64,000 nt of DNA from Microbacterium sp. 18062 (GCF_902706225.1 NZ_CACSKB010000003.1:62001-126000), one strand, 5' to 3'. Positions 43,191 to 51,528 are shown, counted from the stretch's first letter. Numbers and translations are program-made. Notes: generated from the letters alone by a model not told the origin.

Positions 43191-43320
43191 CGCAACGTGG
43201 GCAACTGTACATGCGGGCTGCGTGATTGTCCACCTCACCTGGCACACTGATCTCTGCCCCCTAGGCGACCTCGGCGTCGCCGCGCCCATCCCCATCACGG
43301 CAGCGAAGAACGGAGCACTC

Positions 43321-44331
43321 GTGGCAACGATCGCCGATGTAGCACGGGTCGCGGGCGTCTCGCTGTCCACGGTGAGCTACGCACTCTCGGGCAAGCGACC
43401 GATCTCGCCCGAGACGCGTCGACGCATCCAGGGCGCCATCGCCGAGCTCGACTACCGCCCGCACGCGGGTGCGCGGGCGCTCGCCTCTGCACAGACGCGC
43501 ACCATCGGACTCATGGCACCCCTGCGCACCGGCGTCGATCTCAACGTCGTCATGCAGTTCGTCTCGGGCATCGCCGCCGCGGCCCACTCCTATGAGTACG
43601 ACGTGCTCCTCGTCACCCACGGCGACGAGTCGGATGTCGCCCGGGTGACCTCGGGATCCATGGTGGATGCGCTGGTGGTCATGGACGTGGAGGCCGACGA
43701 CCCCCGCCTCAGGCAGCTGCGCCGCCTGAAGCAGCCCGTCGTGCTCATCGGCCTGCCCGGCGACACCGAGGGACTCTCGTGCGTCGACTTCGATTTCGGG
43801 CGCGCGGGGACCCTCGGCGCCCAGCACCTCATCGATCTCGGTCACCGCGACATCGCATTGCTGGGAGCTCCCCCCGAGGTCCTCGAGCGCCACACCTCCT
43901 ACGCCGAACGCATGAACTCGGCCTTCGCACAGGTGGCCGCGGCCGCGGATGTCGGCTATCGAGAGCTCTCGGTGCCGAGCTCGGTGACCGGCGCCCAGAC
44001 GGCCGTGGCCGAGCTGCTCGGTCCCGCGGCCGGCGTGACGGGCGTTCTGGTGCACAACGAGATCGCCCTCCCCCACATCGTGGCGGGTCTCACGGCGGCC
44101 GGGCGCAGCATCCCCGACGACGTCTCGGTCATTGCGGTCGGACCGGAGAACGTCGCCTTGTCGCTCCCTCGACCGCTCACCAGCATCGACCTGCCGGCCG
44201 AGCGCATCGGCCGCATCGCGGTGGAGATGGTGATCGCCCAGCTCGACGACGGGGGCAAGTCGTCGGAGGTGCGACTTCTCGGGCCCGCCCTCACCGACCG
44301 CGGCACCACGGCCGCACCTCGCCCGGCCTGA
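43321..44331 (+). CDS. LacI-family transcriptional regulator of the xyloglucan-oligosaccharide locus
   Basis: A 336-residue repressor. The helix-turn-helix is IADVARVAGVSLSTVSYALSGKRP (about 4-27), with hinge YRPHAGARALASAQT and a ligand domain containing GVLVHNEIALPHIVAGL and SVIAVGPENVALSLPRPLTSID. The start is GTG at 43321 after ACGGAG; earlier in-frame codons add a sequence that does not look coding. It sits between two identical TCGAAGCGCTTCGA palindromes, one in front of the GH42 operon and one in front of the GH31 gene, and so probably controls both sides and perhaps itself. Confidence 0.93.
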   Translation: MATIADVARVAGVSLSTVSYALSGKRPISPETRRRIQGAIAELDYRPHAGARALASAQTRTIGLMAPLRTGVDLNVVMQFVSGIAAAAHSYEYDVLLVTHGDESDVARVTSGSMVDALVVMDVEADDPRLRQLRRLKQPVVLIGLPGDTEGLSCVDFDFGRAGTLGAQHLIDLGHRDIALLGAPPEVLERHTSYAERMNSAFAQVAAAADVGYRELSVPSSVTGAQTAVAELLGPAAGVTGVLVHNEIALPHIVAGLTAAGRSIPDDVSVIAVGPENVALSLPRPLTSIDLPAERIGRIAVEMVIAQLDDGGKSSEVRLLGPALTDRGTTAAPRPA

Positions 44332-44378
44332 GTCCGGCGGCCTGACTTGCCCCCGCACCATCCGCGCCCTACCATCAA

Positions 44379-44392
44379 TCGAAGCGCTTCGA
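44379..44392. promoter_or_regulatory. LacI operator of the GH31 gene
   Basis: TCGAAGCGCTTCGA, identical to 43177-43190 over all 14 bases, lies 28 bases before the GH31 start. This lets GH31 be induced separately from, but together with, the divergent operon. Confidence 0.85.
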
Positions 44393-44420
44393 CGTACGGT
44401 CCGCGCCGAAGGGGATGGGT

Positions 44421-46709
44421 GTGAAGTTCACCGACGGATTCTGGGTCATGCGGCCGGGCGTCGTGGCCGGCTACGCGCAAGAGGCCTACGACATCGATCA
44501 GCGCGGCGACGCGCTCGTCATCACGGCGCCCACCGCCCGGATCCGGGGCCGCGGCGACACGCTCAACCAGCCGCTGCTCACCGTGACGCTCGGCTCTCCG
44601 CTCGAAGGCGTGGTCCGGGTGCGGATCGAGCACCACACCGGCGGCCGTCCGTCGTCCGGGTTCCGCCTCCCCGGTGCTCGCGACGGCGTGGGCACGATCG
44701 CCTTCGCCGACGCCGCCGCGACGCCCGGCGGCGCTACCCTCACCACCGGGTCCCTCACCGCCCGTATCGTCGCCGGCGCGCCGTGGCGTCTCGACTTCGA
44801 ACACGATGGCCGCCGCCTCACCGGCTCCGGCCACAAGTCCGTGGGCTACATCACGCTGGCCGGCGGCGCGTCGGTCAGCGCAGAGCCCGCCGGTGTCGCC
44901 GGCTATACGGGCACAGGACTCGCCCCCGCGACGCACTACGTGCACGAACAGCTCGACCTCGAGGTGGGAGAGACGATCTACGGCCTGGGCGAGCGCTTCG
45001 GCCCACTCGTGAAGAACGGGCAGTCCGTCGACATCTGGAACGCGGATGGCGGGACGAGCTCCGAGCTGTCGTACAAGAACATCCCGTTCTACCTCTCGAG
45101 CCGTGGCTACGGGGTGTTCGTCAACCATCCCGAGCACGTCTCGTTCGAGATCGGGTCGGAGGCGGTCGAGCGCGTGCAGTTCTCGACCGCCGGCGAGGCG
45201 CTCGAGTACTTCGTGATCGACGGGCCGACGCCGCAGGACGTGCTCGAGCGCTACACGGCGCTGACCGGGCGCCCACCCAGGGTGCCGGCGTGGTCGTTCG
45301 GCCTGTGGCTGTCGACGTCGTTCACCACCGACTATGACGAGGCCACCCTCACGACGTTCGTTGACGGCATGGCCGAGCGCGGCATCCCGCTCTCGGTGTT
45401 CCATTTCGACTGCTTCTGGATGCGCGAGTTCAATTGGACCGACGGCATCTGGGATGACCGGGTCTTTCCCCAGCCCGAGCAGATGCTCGCGCGTCTGCAC
45501 GACAAGGGCCTTCGCGTCTCCGTCTGGCTGAACCCGTACATCGCCCAGCGCGGGGCGCTGTTCGACGAGGCAAGGAGGCAGGGCTTCCTGGTCGCGCGCG
45601 CCGACGGATCGGTGTGGCAGTGGGACTGGTGGCAGGCAGGCATGGCGCTGGTCGACTTCACGAACCCGGACGCACGACGCTGGTTTCAAGACCTCGTCCG
45701 TCGCCTGCTGCGGCAGGGCGTCGACGCTATCAAGACGGACTTCGGCGAGCGCATCCCCCTCGACGTGGTGTGGCACGACGGCTCCGCGCCCGAGACGATG
45801 CACAACCTCTACGCCCAGCTCTACAACGAGGCGGTGTTCGAGGTGCTTCGTGAGGAGCGCGGGGAGGGCGAGGCCGTGCTGTTCGCGCGCTCGGCGACCG
45901 CCGGCGGTCAGGCGATGCCCGTGCACTGGGGTGGCGACAACTACGCCTCGTTCCGCTCGATGGCCGAGAGCCTGCGCGGCGGCCTCTCGCTCGCAGCGTC
46001 GGGCTTCGGCTATTGGAGTCACGACATCGGGGGCTTCGAGGGGACTCCGGACCCGGCGGTGTTCAAGCGGTGGGTGGCCTTCGGGCTGCTGTCGTCCCAT
46101 TCGAGACTGCACGGATCGACCTCCTACCGAGTGCCCTGGGAGTTCGACGACGAGGCGGTCGACGTCACTCGCCGTTTCACCGAGCTGAAGCTGTCGCTCA
46201 TGCCCTATCTCTATGCGACCGCCGCCCGGACGTCCGATCGGGGCGTGCCGATGATGCGGCCGATGTTCCTCGCCTTCCCCGGCGACCCGGCGGTCGCCTA
46301 CCTCGACCGTCAGTTCATGCTCGGAGAAGACATCCTGGTGGCGCCCGTCTTCACCGAGTCGGGAGAAGTGACCTTCTACCTCCCCGAGGGGACCTGGACG
46401 TCGTTGCTCAGCGACGAGCGGGTGCAGGGGGGACGGTGGGTCACCGAGACGCACGGGTTCGACAGCCTGCCGCTCTATGTGCGGCCCGGTGCCGTGATCC
46501 CGCGGGGCACGCGCGCCGACCGGGCGGACTACGACTTCCGGGCCGAGGTCGAGCTCCACGTCTATCCGGGTCGCGTGCGCGACGACGTCCTCCGCCTGAC
46601 CGGGCCGGACGGCTCCTCCGAGCTCATCACCGTGACGACGGACACCTCCTCGGCTGCGGTGACCGCCACGCGCACCGACGGCACCCCGGTTCCCGTGCGG
46701 ATGGTCTGA
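44421..46709 (+). CDS. Glycoside hydrolase family 31 alpha-xylosidase (YicI-like)
   Basis: A 762-residue enzyme. The beginning KFTDGFWVMRPGV matches the N-terminus of YicI-type alpha-xylosidases. The barrel has FHFDCFWMREFNWTDG, the nucleophile aspartate in KTDFGERIP (about 441) and the acid/base aspartate in WGGDNYASF (about 506). KTDFGERIP is characteristic of alpha-xylosidases rather than alpha-glucosidases. GTG at 44421 is preferred over ATG at 44415 because AAGGGG ends right before the ATG but six bases before the GTG, and because YicI aligns there. It would release xylose side chains from xyloglucan oligosaccharides. The operator at 44379 links it to the LacI protein at 43321. Confidence 0.93.
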   Translation: MKFTDGFWVMRPGVVAGYAQEAYDIDQRGDALVITAPTARIRGRGDTLNQPLLTVTLGSPLEGVVRVRIEHHTGGRPSSGFRLPGARDGVGTIAFADAAATPGGATLTTGSLTARIVAGAPWRLDFEHDGRRLTGSGHKSVGYITLAGGASVSAEPAGVAGYTGTGLAPATHYVHEQLDLEVGETIYGLGERFGPLVKNGQSVDIWNADGGTSSELSYKNIPFYLSSRGYGVFVNHPEHVSFEIGSEAVERVQFSTAGEALEYFVIDGPTPQDVLERYTALTGRPPRVPAWSFGLWLSTSFTTDYDEATLTTFVDGMAERGIPLSVFHFDCFWMREFNWTDGIWDDRVFPQPEQMLARLHDKGLRVSVWLNPYIAQRGALFDEARRQGFLVARADGSVWQWDWWQAGMALVDFTNPDARRWFQDLVRRLLRQGVDAIKTDFGERIPLDVVWHDGSAPETMHNLYAQLYNEAVFEVLREERGEGEAVLFARSATAGGQAMPVHWGGDNYASFRSMAESLRGGLSLAASGFGYWSHDIGGFEGTPDPAVFKRWVAFGLLSSHSRLHGSTSYRVPWEFDDEAVDVTRRFTELKLSLMPYLYATAARTSDRGVPMMRPMFLAFPGDPAVAYLDRQFMLGEDILVAPVFTESGEVTFYLPEGTWTSLLSDERVQGGRWVTETHGFDSLPLYVRPGAVIPRGTRADRADYDFRAEVELHVYPGRVRDDVLRLTGPDGSSELITVTTDTSSAAVTATRTDGTPVPVRMV

Positions 46710-46784
46710 ATCGCCGGGACGGAGGTGTAACGCTTCGGGGCGCCTTGGACATGAACCAGGTGTTCAGCCCAGGATGGAGCACCC

Positions 46785-47549
46785 ATGAAGACCATGTCCG
46801 ATGCCGATCTTCTCGACGCGCTGCGCACCGCGGATCCCGCGGGGACGATCGCGCTGACCGCCGCCGACGCGGCCGCGGCGACCCGACGCGCCCGCCCGTC
46901 CCGTCTGCCGCGACGCCGTTGGGGGATCTGGGCGACCGCGCTCACCGCGGTCGTCGTCGTGGGGGTGCCGGTCGCTGCCGTCGCCACCGGATTCGCCGCC
47001 CGCACAGGCTGGTTCGGGTCTCCGAACCCCGGGGACGACCGAGGGAGCTCTGTCAGCACCGAGTCGGACGACACGGAGTGGCTGGATCTCGGCGCCGACG
47101 ATCTGCCGGAGGTCGTCGCCTCGCTCTACCCCGAATGGCTGCCCCTGGCACCGGGCGTCACCCGCGACACGCTCACCACGCGCGTCACCGACGTGATGGC
47201 GCAGACGGATGGACTCGCTCAGGAGACCCTCGTCCGCAAGACCTACGAGCTCGAGGCCTACCGCGACTGGATCGGCGCATGGATCACCGCCCACGACAAC
47301 GGCGATGCGACCGGACAGGCGACGGCCGCGACGGTCCTCGATGACGCGGCGGACTGGCCCGCGACGGTCGACACGGACGGGGGTGGCGTCGCCGACGGCA
47401 TACGCGCCTTCGCGCGGCGAATCGCCACGGGAGACGCCGACGCCGCCCAAGCCCTCGCGCAGATCGAGAACGCGCCGGGGTGGGACGGCATCGACCGATC
47501 CGAGTTGGCGACCGAGATCCTCCGCGAGGCTCTGGGAGCACAGGAGTGA
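46785..47549 (+). CDS. Single-pass membrane protein, likely anti-sigma-like partner
   Basis: A 254-residue protein with a cytoplasmic N-terminal part (MSDADLLDALRTADPAG), a basic stretch PRRRWG, one membrane segment at about 46-70 (IWATALTAVVVVGVPVAAVATGF) and an acidic outer domain of about 180 residues with no recognised motif. It overlaps the following sigma factor gene by four bases (GTGA). This coupling and the topology suggest a regulator of that sigma factor, but no zinc-binding anti-sigma motif is visible. The upstream TGTAAC at 46726 with GGACATG about 16 bases later resembles an ECF promoter and could be autoregulated. Confidence 0.7.
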   Translation: MKTMSDADLLDALRTADPAGTIALTAADAAAATRRARPSRLPRRRWGIWATALTAVVVVGVPVAAVATGFAARTGWFGSPNPGDDRGSSVSTESDDTEWLDLGADDLPEVVASLYPEWLPLAPGVTRDTLTTRVTDVMAQTDGLAQETLVRKTYELEAYRDWIGAWITAHDNGDATGQATAATVLDDAADWPATVDTDGGGVADGIRAFARRIATGDADAAQALAQIENAPGWDGIDRSELATEILREALGAQE

Positions 47550-48121
47550 GCCTCGGGAACGCCGTCACCGACGGCGTCTCCGCACCGGCCGCCAGCATCG
47601 CCGCCGCTCGGGACGCGCACACAGAAGGCGACGCCGACCGCGCTTTCGAGGCCGCGGTCGCTCCCCTCGTTCCGCTCCTCCTGCGCTACTTCGCTCGCAG
47701 AGTGACACCCAGCGACGACGCGGCGGACTGCACCTCCGAGACGCTCCTCGCACTGTGGCGCCACCGATCACGACTTCCGCACTCCGACGACGAGCGCCGC
47801 GCGTGGGCCTACGGCATCGCGCGCAGAGTCCTGGCCAATCACCGCCGGGGGCGCGCACGCCGTGCTGCCGCCGACGATGCTCTTCGCGCGGCCGCTGCGA
47901 TCCCGATCGCGCCGATCCCCGACGAGGCGTTCACGGCCGCGGAGGCCCTCAAGCTCCTCTCCTCCCGCGACCAGGAGCTCATCCGTCTCGTCATCTGGGA
48001 ACAGCTCTCCGTCGCCGCCGCAGCGCGATCCCTCGGCATCCGCCCGGGAACAGCAAGAACCCGCTACTCCCGCGCCCTCGCCCGGCTCCGCGGGACCTAC
48101 GAGACGCTCGATCAGGCTTGA
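47546..48121 (+). CDS. ECF-type RNA polymerase sigma factor
   Basis: A 191-residue sigma factor. Region 2 is visible at about 30-100 (LLLRYFARRVTPSDDAADCTSETLLALWRHRSRLP, then RAWAYGIARRVLANHRRG). Region 4 is at about 130-185 (LLSSRDQELIRLVIWEQLSVAAAARSLGIRPGTARTRYSRALARLR). There is no extra C-terminal domain. The start is GTG at 47546, inside the stop of the membrane-protein gene, with CAGGAG-type ribosome site nearby. The order membrane protein then sigma is the reverse of the common arrangement. Target genes are unknown. Confidence 0.9.
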   Translation: MSLGNAVTDGVSAPAASIAAARDAHTEGDADRAFEAAVAPLVPLLLRYFARRVTPSDDAADCTSETLLALWRHRSRLPHSDDERRAWAYGIARRVLANHRRGRARRAAADDALRAAAAIPIAPIPDEAFTAAEALKLLSSRDQELIRLVIWEQLSVAAAARSLGIRPGTARTRYSRALARLRGTYETLDQA

Positions 48122-48235
48122 GGGTCACCGAGCCGCACGCGACGAACGACATAGGGGCCCCGCCCGACGGACTGCTCTGCACGGGGTTCCGGCCGCTGAC
48201 CCGAAGGTCTCACAACCGCGACCGCCCCGCATCCG

Positions 48236-48285
48236 TGTCTCGCTTGTGCAGGTCGGTCGGGGTCTTCCGCTGCACAAGTGAGACA
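48236..48285. repeat. Inverted repeat 1 (TGTCTC..CTTGTGCA type)
   Basis: TGTCTCGCTTGTGCA (48236-48250) and TGCACAAGTGAGACA (48271-48285) pair over 15 bases with one G-A mismatch; 20 bases lie between. Confidence 0.8.
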
Positions 48286-48318
48286 TCGAGTCGAGGGCGC
48301 GGGCCGTTCCGGGGGTCG

Positions 48319-48370
48319 GTGTCTCACTTGAGCAGGGCTTCGGCGTGATCCGGATGCACAAGTGAGACAC
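48319..48370. repeat. Inverted repeat 2 (same family as repeat 1)
   Basis: GTGTCTCACTTGAGCA (48319-48334) pairs with TGCACAAGTGAGACAC (48355-48370) with one mismatch. Its arms are almost identical to those of repeat 1, so the two form a tandem pair of hairpins. Confidence 0.8.
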
Positions 48371-48380
48371 GCGACGGATG

Positions 48381-48432
48381 CAGCTGACCCGAAAGTCTCC
48401 CTCTCCGGTCCCTGAACGAGGAGCGAAGCTCG
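48381..48432. repeat. Dispersed intergenic repeat copy
   Basis: CAGCTGACCCGAAAGTCTCC followed by CCGGTCCCTGAACGAGGAGC and GAAGCTC. Related copies appear at 17341-17399, 50240-50295, 54050-54235 and 62884-63122. Confidence 0.7.
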
Positions 48433-48510
48433 GTATCCGAAGGCGGGCGATCTCGGGGGGCTTCGCCATGTTCTCCGTGCCCCGTCAGGCACTCCGGGCG
48501 AGGAGAAGTC

Positions 48511-48565
48511 CGGCTCACCTGTCGCATCCGGTCGCCGAGACCGGCAGGATGCGACAGGTGAGCCG
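48511..48565. repeat. Inverted repeat 3, 19-bp perfect arms
   Basis: 48511-48529 (CGGCTCACCTGTCGCATCC) pairs exactly with 48547-48565; the 17-base loop has its own GGTC/GACC pair. The TCACCTGT core resembles TCACTTGT of repeats 1 and 2. Confidence 0.85.
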
Positions 48566-48633
48566 CCGAGAGTGTCAGGCCGGCTTCGCGAGAACCTGAG
48601 GATCCCCCTCGGGGACTTTCGGGGCCTTTCGCC

Positions 48634-48870
48634 TCAGTTCCCCTCCGCGACGCGCCAGCCACCGTCCATGATGATGCCGCCGAGGTCGACCGACACGGCC
48701 GTCTCGCTCACGGCTCCGCAGATGCAGCCTCCGGACGGCATGGCGTCCGGGCTCGTGACGAAGATGCCGAACAGAACGCCGCCGTGGTCCTGTCTCACCT
48801 GGATGCTGCTCGGCTCCAGCGGCACCTCGAGAAGGGCCGCGACGACGGACTGCTCAGTCGGCCGATTCAC
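48634..48870 (-). CDS. Small hypothetical protein
   Basis: A 78-residue frame from GTG at 48870 (NRPTEQSVVAALLEVPLEP at the start). It has GGCICGAVSE with two cysteines near the middle and ends GGIIMDGGWRVAEGN. No signal peptide or membrane segment is seen and I do not recognise the family. It follows the small membrane-protein gene at 48893 by 22 bases on the same strand, so the two may be co-transcribed. The reading frame is plausible by codon use, but the support is modest. Confidence 0.5.
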   Translation of the reverse strand: MNRPTEQSVVAALLEVPLEPSSIQVRQDHGGVLFGIFVTSPDAMPSGGCICGAVSETAVSVDLGGIIMDGGWRVAEGN

Positions 48871-48892
48871 CCCACGGCTCTTCCCGGAGGCC

Positions 48893-49117
48893 TCAGTGCA
48901 TCCGCATCCGTCGACGATTCTCGCCGCGCGCGAGCGTTCGGGCCAGCCCGACGATGGCGGTGACCGCCAACGCGGTGACGCTGGCGAAGAGCGCGACTCG
49001 CGCGAGGCGCAGATCCACGACGGTCGCGTGAAGAGCGAAGGCGACGCTCGCCGCAAGCAGAAGAGCCGCCACGGACAGGACGACCACGACGACGACGCCA
49101 CGGGGGGAACGAATCAT
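48893..49117 (-). CDS. Small two-segment membrane protein
   Basis: A 74-residue protein with two hydrophobic segments (about 7-27 GVVVVVVLSVAALLLAASVAF and about 38-60 ARVALFASVTALAVTAIVGLA) and a basic end RGENRRRMRMH. The ATG at 49117 has AGGAG six bases upstream, a good ribosome site that sets the start. Function unknown. It is divergent from nnrE at 49323 and precedes the small gene at 48634. Confidence 0.65.
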   Translation of the reverse strand: MIRSPRGVVVVVVLSVAALLLAASVAFALHATVVDLRLARVALFASVTALAVTAIVGLARTLARGENRRRMRMH

Positions 49118-49322
49118 GAGGACTCCTATGTCCACGGTGATCCAGGAAAGAACGCTGGTTTCGTGAGCATAGCGCCCGTGGGCCGAGTGTCGAGCACGCC
49201 GCGCGAAAGAACCTCGGCCGCGCGTTCCCGCCGGTGGCTCGACGGCGCTCCGCACGGCGGGGAGAATCCCGGCGCCGCGGCTTGTCCCTCCACCTGCGTG
49301 GACGGGCTGAGACACTGATCCC

Positions 49323-50027
49323 ATGACACCCCGCATCCGGGCCTACTCCGCCGCTCAGGTGCGCGCAGCCGAGAAGCCGCTGCTGGATGCAGGCGTCCCC
49401 CTCATGCGGCAGGCCTCTGCGGCACTGGCGACCGAGCTGCGCCGACGTCTCGAATCCCTCAGCGACGACGCGGGGCGTCCCGCACGTGTGCTGCTGCTGA
49501 TCGGTGCCGGCGACAACGGCGGCGACGCGCTCTACGCCGGAGCGGAGCTCGCACGCGACGGCGCGGACGTACGGCTGCTGCAGGTCGGCAGCCGACGGCA
49601 CGAGGCCGGTTGGGCGGCCGCTGTGGCGGCCGGCGCGCGCCCGGTGCCGGCTGTCGACGCGAACACGGAGGCAGTGCGCGCCGACGTGATCGTCGACGGC
49701 ATCCTGGGCACCGGCACCTCATCCGACCCGGCGCTGCGCGGCACCGCGCGATCCGTGGTCGCCGCAATCCTGCCGGCGCTCGGACGACGTCCGCGACCGC
49801 TCGTGGTCGCCGTCGACCTGCCCAGCGGCATCGCGCCCGACGACGGCGGCGTGTCCGACCCGACCGTGCTGCCGGCAGACGTGACGGTGACGTTCGGCGC
49901 GCTCAAAGCAGGGCTGCTGCTCCCTCCCGCCGCCGAGCTCGCCGGCGACATCGTGCTCGTCGATCTCGGACTCTCGTTCGAGGGCGTCGATCCCCTCATC
50001 GATCGGGGCGACTCGGAGAGCGCCTGA
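49323..50027 (+). CDS. nnrE: NAD(P)H-hydrate epimerase (YjeF N-terminal domain protein)
   Basis: A 234-residue protein of the YjeF N-terminal family, which epimerises R-NAD(P)HX to S-NAD(P)HX so damaged cofactors can be repaired. The nucleotide loop GAGDNGGDALYAGAELA is at about 61-77; VDGILGTGTSSD and AVDLPSGIAPDDG follow with the expected catalytic aspartate. Many bacteria fuse this to the ADP/ATP-dependent dehydratase domain; here the epimerase stands alone and the dehydratase must be elsewhere. The ATG is four bases after the divergent region; no strong ribosome site is visible, so a leaderless transcript is possible. Confidence 0.88.
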   Translation: MTPRIRAYSAAQVRAAEKPLLDAGVPLMRQASAALATELRRRLESLSDDAGRPARVLLLIGAGDNGGDALYAGAELARDGADVRLLQVGSRRHEAGWAAAVAAGARPVPAVDANTEAVRADVIVDGILGTGTSSDPALRGTARSVVAAILPALGRRPRPLVVAVDLPSGIAPDDGGVSDPTVLPADVTVTFGALKAGLLLPPAAELAGDIVLVDLGLSFEGVDPLIDRGDSESA

Positions 50028-50412
50028 CGGCGCCGACGCCCACGCCTGCAGACACCTCGGGTCGGGGCGAGGAGCACGAGACCGAAGCCCTCGTCGAGGT
50101 CGCGCCGAGAGGGATGTCGCGCCGAGAGGAGATAGGTCGCACGTCCCGCGCAGGCCGGTCGCGCCGAGAGGAGGGGAATCGGCCGAGAGGAGGGCGATCG
50201 GCCCCGGCGAGTCCTCGTCTCAGCCGCGATTCACCTCACGTGACACGGAAGCCTCCCGCTTCCGGTCCCTGGACGAGGAGCGAAGCGACGAAGGGACGCG
50301 GCGCACCCGCCGACGCCGCGGGGCCCATCGAACGACGCGGCGCTGTCCGAATCCCGCTCCGCTCGGTGAACGATCGAGGGCCCCCGCTGCGCGAGGGCCC
50401 TCGATCGTTCGG
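50028..50412. other. Gene-free region with short direct repeats and a tRNA terminator
   Basis: GTCGCGCCGAGAGG occurs at 50099, 50116 and 50158, with a diverged fourth copy near 50178. A copy of the dispersed intergenic repeat lies at 50240-50295, and the tRNA-Tyr terminator hairpin at 50368-50410. No gene is seen. Confidence 0.7.
50368..50410 (-). terminator. Hairpin after tRNA-Tyr
   Basis: A perfect 16-bp stem (50368-50383 with 50395-50410) and an 11-base loop start two bases past the tRNA 3' region on the minus strand. It lacks a T-run but is the obvious terminator. Confidence 0.8.
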
Positions 50413-50494
50413 TGGCAGGTGAGGGATTCGAACCCCCGAAGGCTAAGCCGGCTGATTTACAGTCAGATCCCTTTGGCCGCTTGGGTAACCTGCC
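50413..50494 (-). tRNA. tRNA-Tyr (anticodon GUA)
   Basis: On the minus strand GGCAGGT opens the acceptor stem and ACCTGCC closes it, with discriminator A. The anticodon loop CTGTAAA gives GUA. The T loop is GTTCGAATC, and the long variable arm (82 nt in all) is normal for tRNA-Tyr. The CCA end is not encoded (CCG follows). Confidence 0.95.
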
Positions 50495-50602
50495 AGGTGC
50501 GCACCCGCCCGGCTTTTCCAGTCGACCAAGGGCGCGATCTACGATGTTACCCGCTCCGGGCCGCGCGTCGAAATCCGTGCCACCGCACGGGTCGCGGCGG
50601 GA

Positions 50603-51526
50603 TCAGGAGCCCGCGGGATCAACCTTCAGACCGGTCAGCGCGGACGGCAGCCGCAGCAGCGCGCCCTCGAACCGGCAGGTCGCCGCCGCCACCTCCATCG
50701 CCCGCTCGAGCAGCGTCGCCCAGGCCGCCTCCGTCGCCGGATGCTCCACGAGCAACGTCGACACCGCCGACGACAGCACCGCATCCCCCGCCCCCATCGT
50801 GTCGACGATCGGTGCGGGCGCCACCGCGATCGGGCGCGTCAGGGCGACGTCCGCGGTGGAGATGCCCGCGCCGCCCGCGCCGCGGGTGTGGAGCACGGCG
50901 GCCGCGCCGTCGGCGAGCAGCCGATCGCGGAGCCCGTCGAGCGAACCGCCGTACAAGAGCTCGGCGTCGTCCTCGCCGACCTTCACGAGATCGGCGCGGG
51001 ACGCCAGGCGTTCGAACCCGCGCACGAACCGCTCTCGGTCGTGCATCGTCCCCTCCCGGGGGTTCGGGTCGATCGCGACGAGCCCCGCCGCATCCGCGAG
51101 GGCGTCGACGAGCTCCGCCGTCTGGGCCTCGTCGTCGAATGGGAAGCAGCTCACGACCGTGATCGCCGCGCCGACGATGGCCTCCCGCTCCTCGGCGCCG
51201 AAGCGGATGCGGCGCGCCCTGGCCGCCTCGTTGAACACGTAGACCGGCTCGCCGCCGGCGTCGCGGGTGCTCACCGCGCGCGACGATCCGAGCGCAGACT
51301 CCGTCTCGACCAGGTGCACCCCGAAGTCGTCGAGGTAGGAGCGGATGTGCTCACCCGCCTCGTCGTCGCCCACCATCGCGATCAGGGTCGTCGGAAACCC
51401 GAGCCTCGCGAGCCCCACCGCGACGTTCAGCGCCGCCCCGCCGACGAACTCGCGCACCCCGGTGTCGTCCCGCAGCTCATCGATGAGGGCATCGCCGATG
51501 ACGACCACCCGTCCGGTCTCACCCAT
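50603..51526 (-). CDS. PfkB-family carbohydrate kinase (fructokinase-like)
   Basis: A 307-residue sugar kinase. The N-terminal signature is FVGGAALNVAVGLARLGFPT (about 27-46) and the C-terminal signature with the catalytic Asp is DTMGAGDAVLSS (about 247-258). EDDAELL and HTRGAGGAGIS are also typical. The start ATG at 51526 has GGGGGAG five bases upstream; GTG at 51532 would overlap the stop of the preceding FBP-domain gene. Substrate may be fructose or another hexose; the local genes do not decide this. Confidence 0.9.
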   Translation of the reverse strand: MGETGRVVVIGDALIDELRDDTGVREFVGGAALNVAVGLARLGFPTTLIAMVGDDEAGEHIRSYLDDFGVHLVETESALGSSRAVSTRDAGGEPVYVFNEAARARRIRFGAEEREAIVGAAITVVSCFPFDDEAQTAELVDALADAAGLVAIDPNPREGTMHDRERFVRGFERLASRADLVKVGEDDAELLYGGSLDGLRDRLLADGAAAVLHTRGAGGAGISTADVALTRPIAVAPAPIVDTMGAGDAVLSSAVSTLLVEHPATEAAWATLLERAMEVAAATCRFEGALLRLPSALTGLKVDPAGS

Positions 51527-51528
51527 GC

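Larger units (their letters stand above)
48122..48633. other. Gene-free region packed with inverted repeats
   Basis: The 512 bases hold three strong inverted repeats (48236-48285, 48319-48370, 48511-48565) and copies of the dispersed CTGACCCGAAAGTC / GGTCCCTGAACGAGGAGCGAAGC repeat (48194-48210, 48381-48432). No convincing gene is present. Confidence 0.8.

Noticed and set aside
48122..48633. CRISPR array in the repeat-rich gap
   Set aside because: The repeats are inverted pairs with different spacing and only two or three copies; there are no regular direct repeats or spacers.
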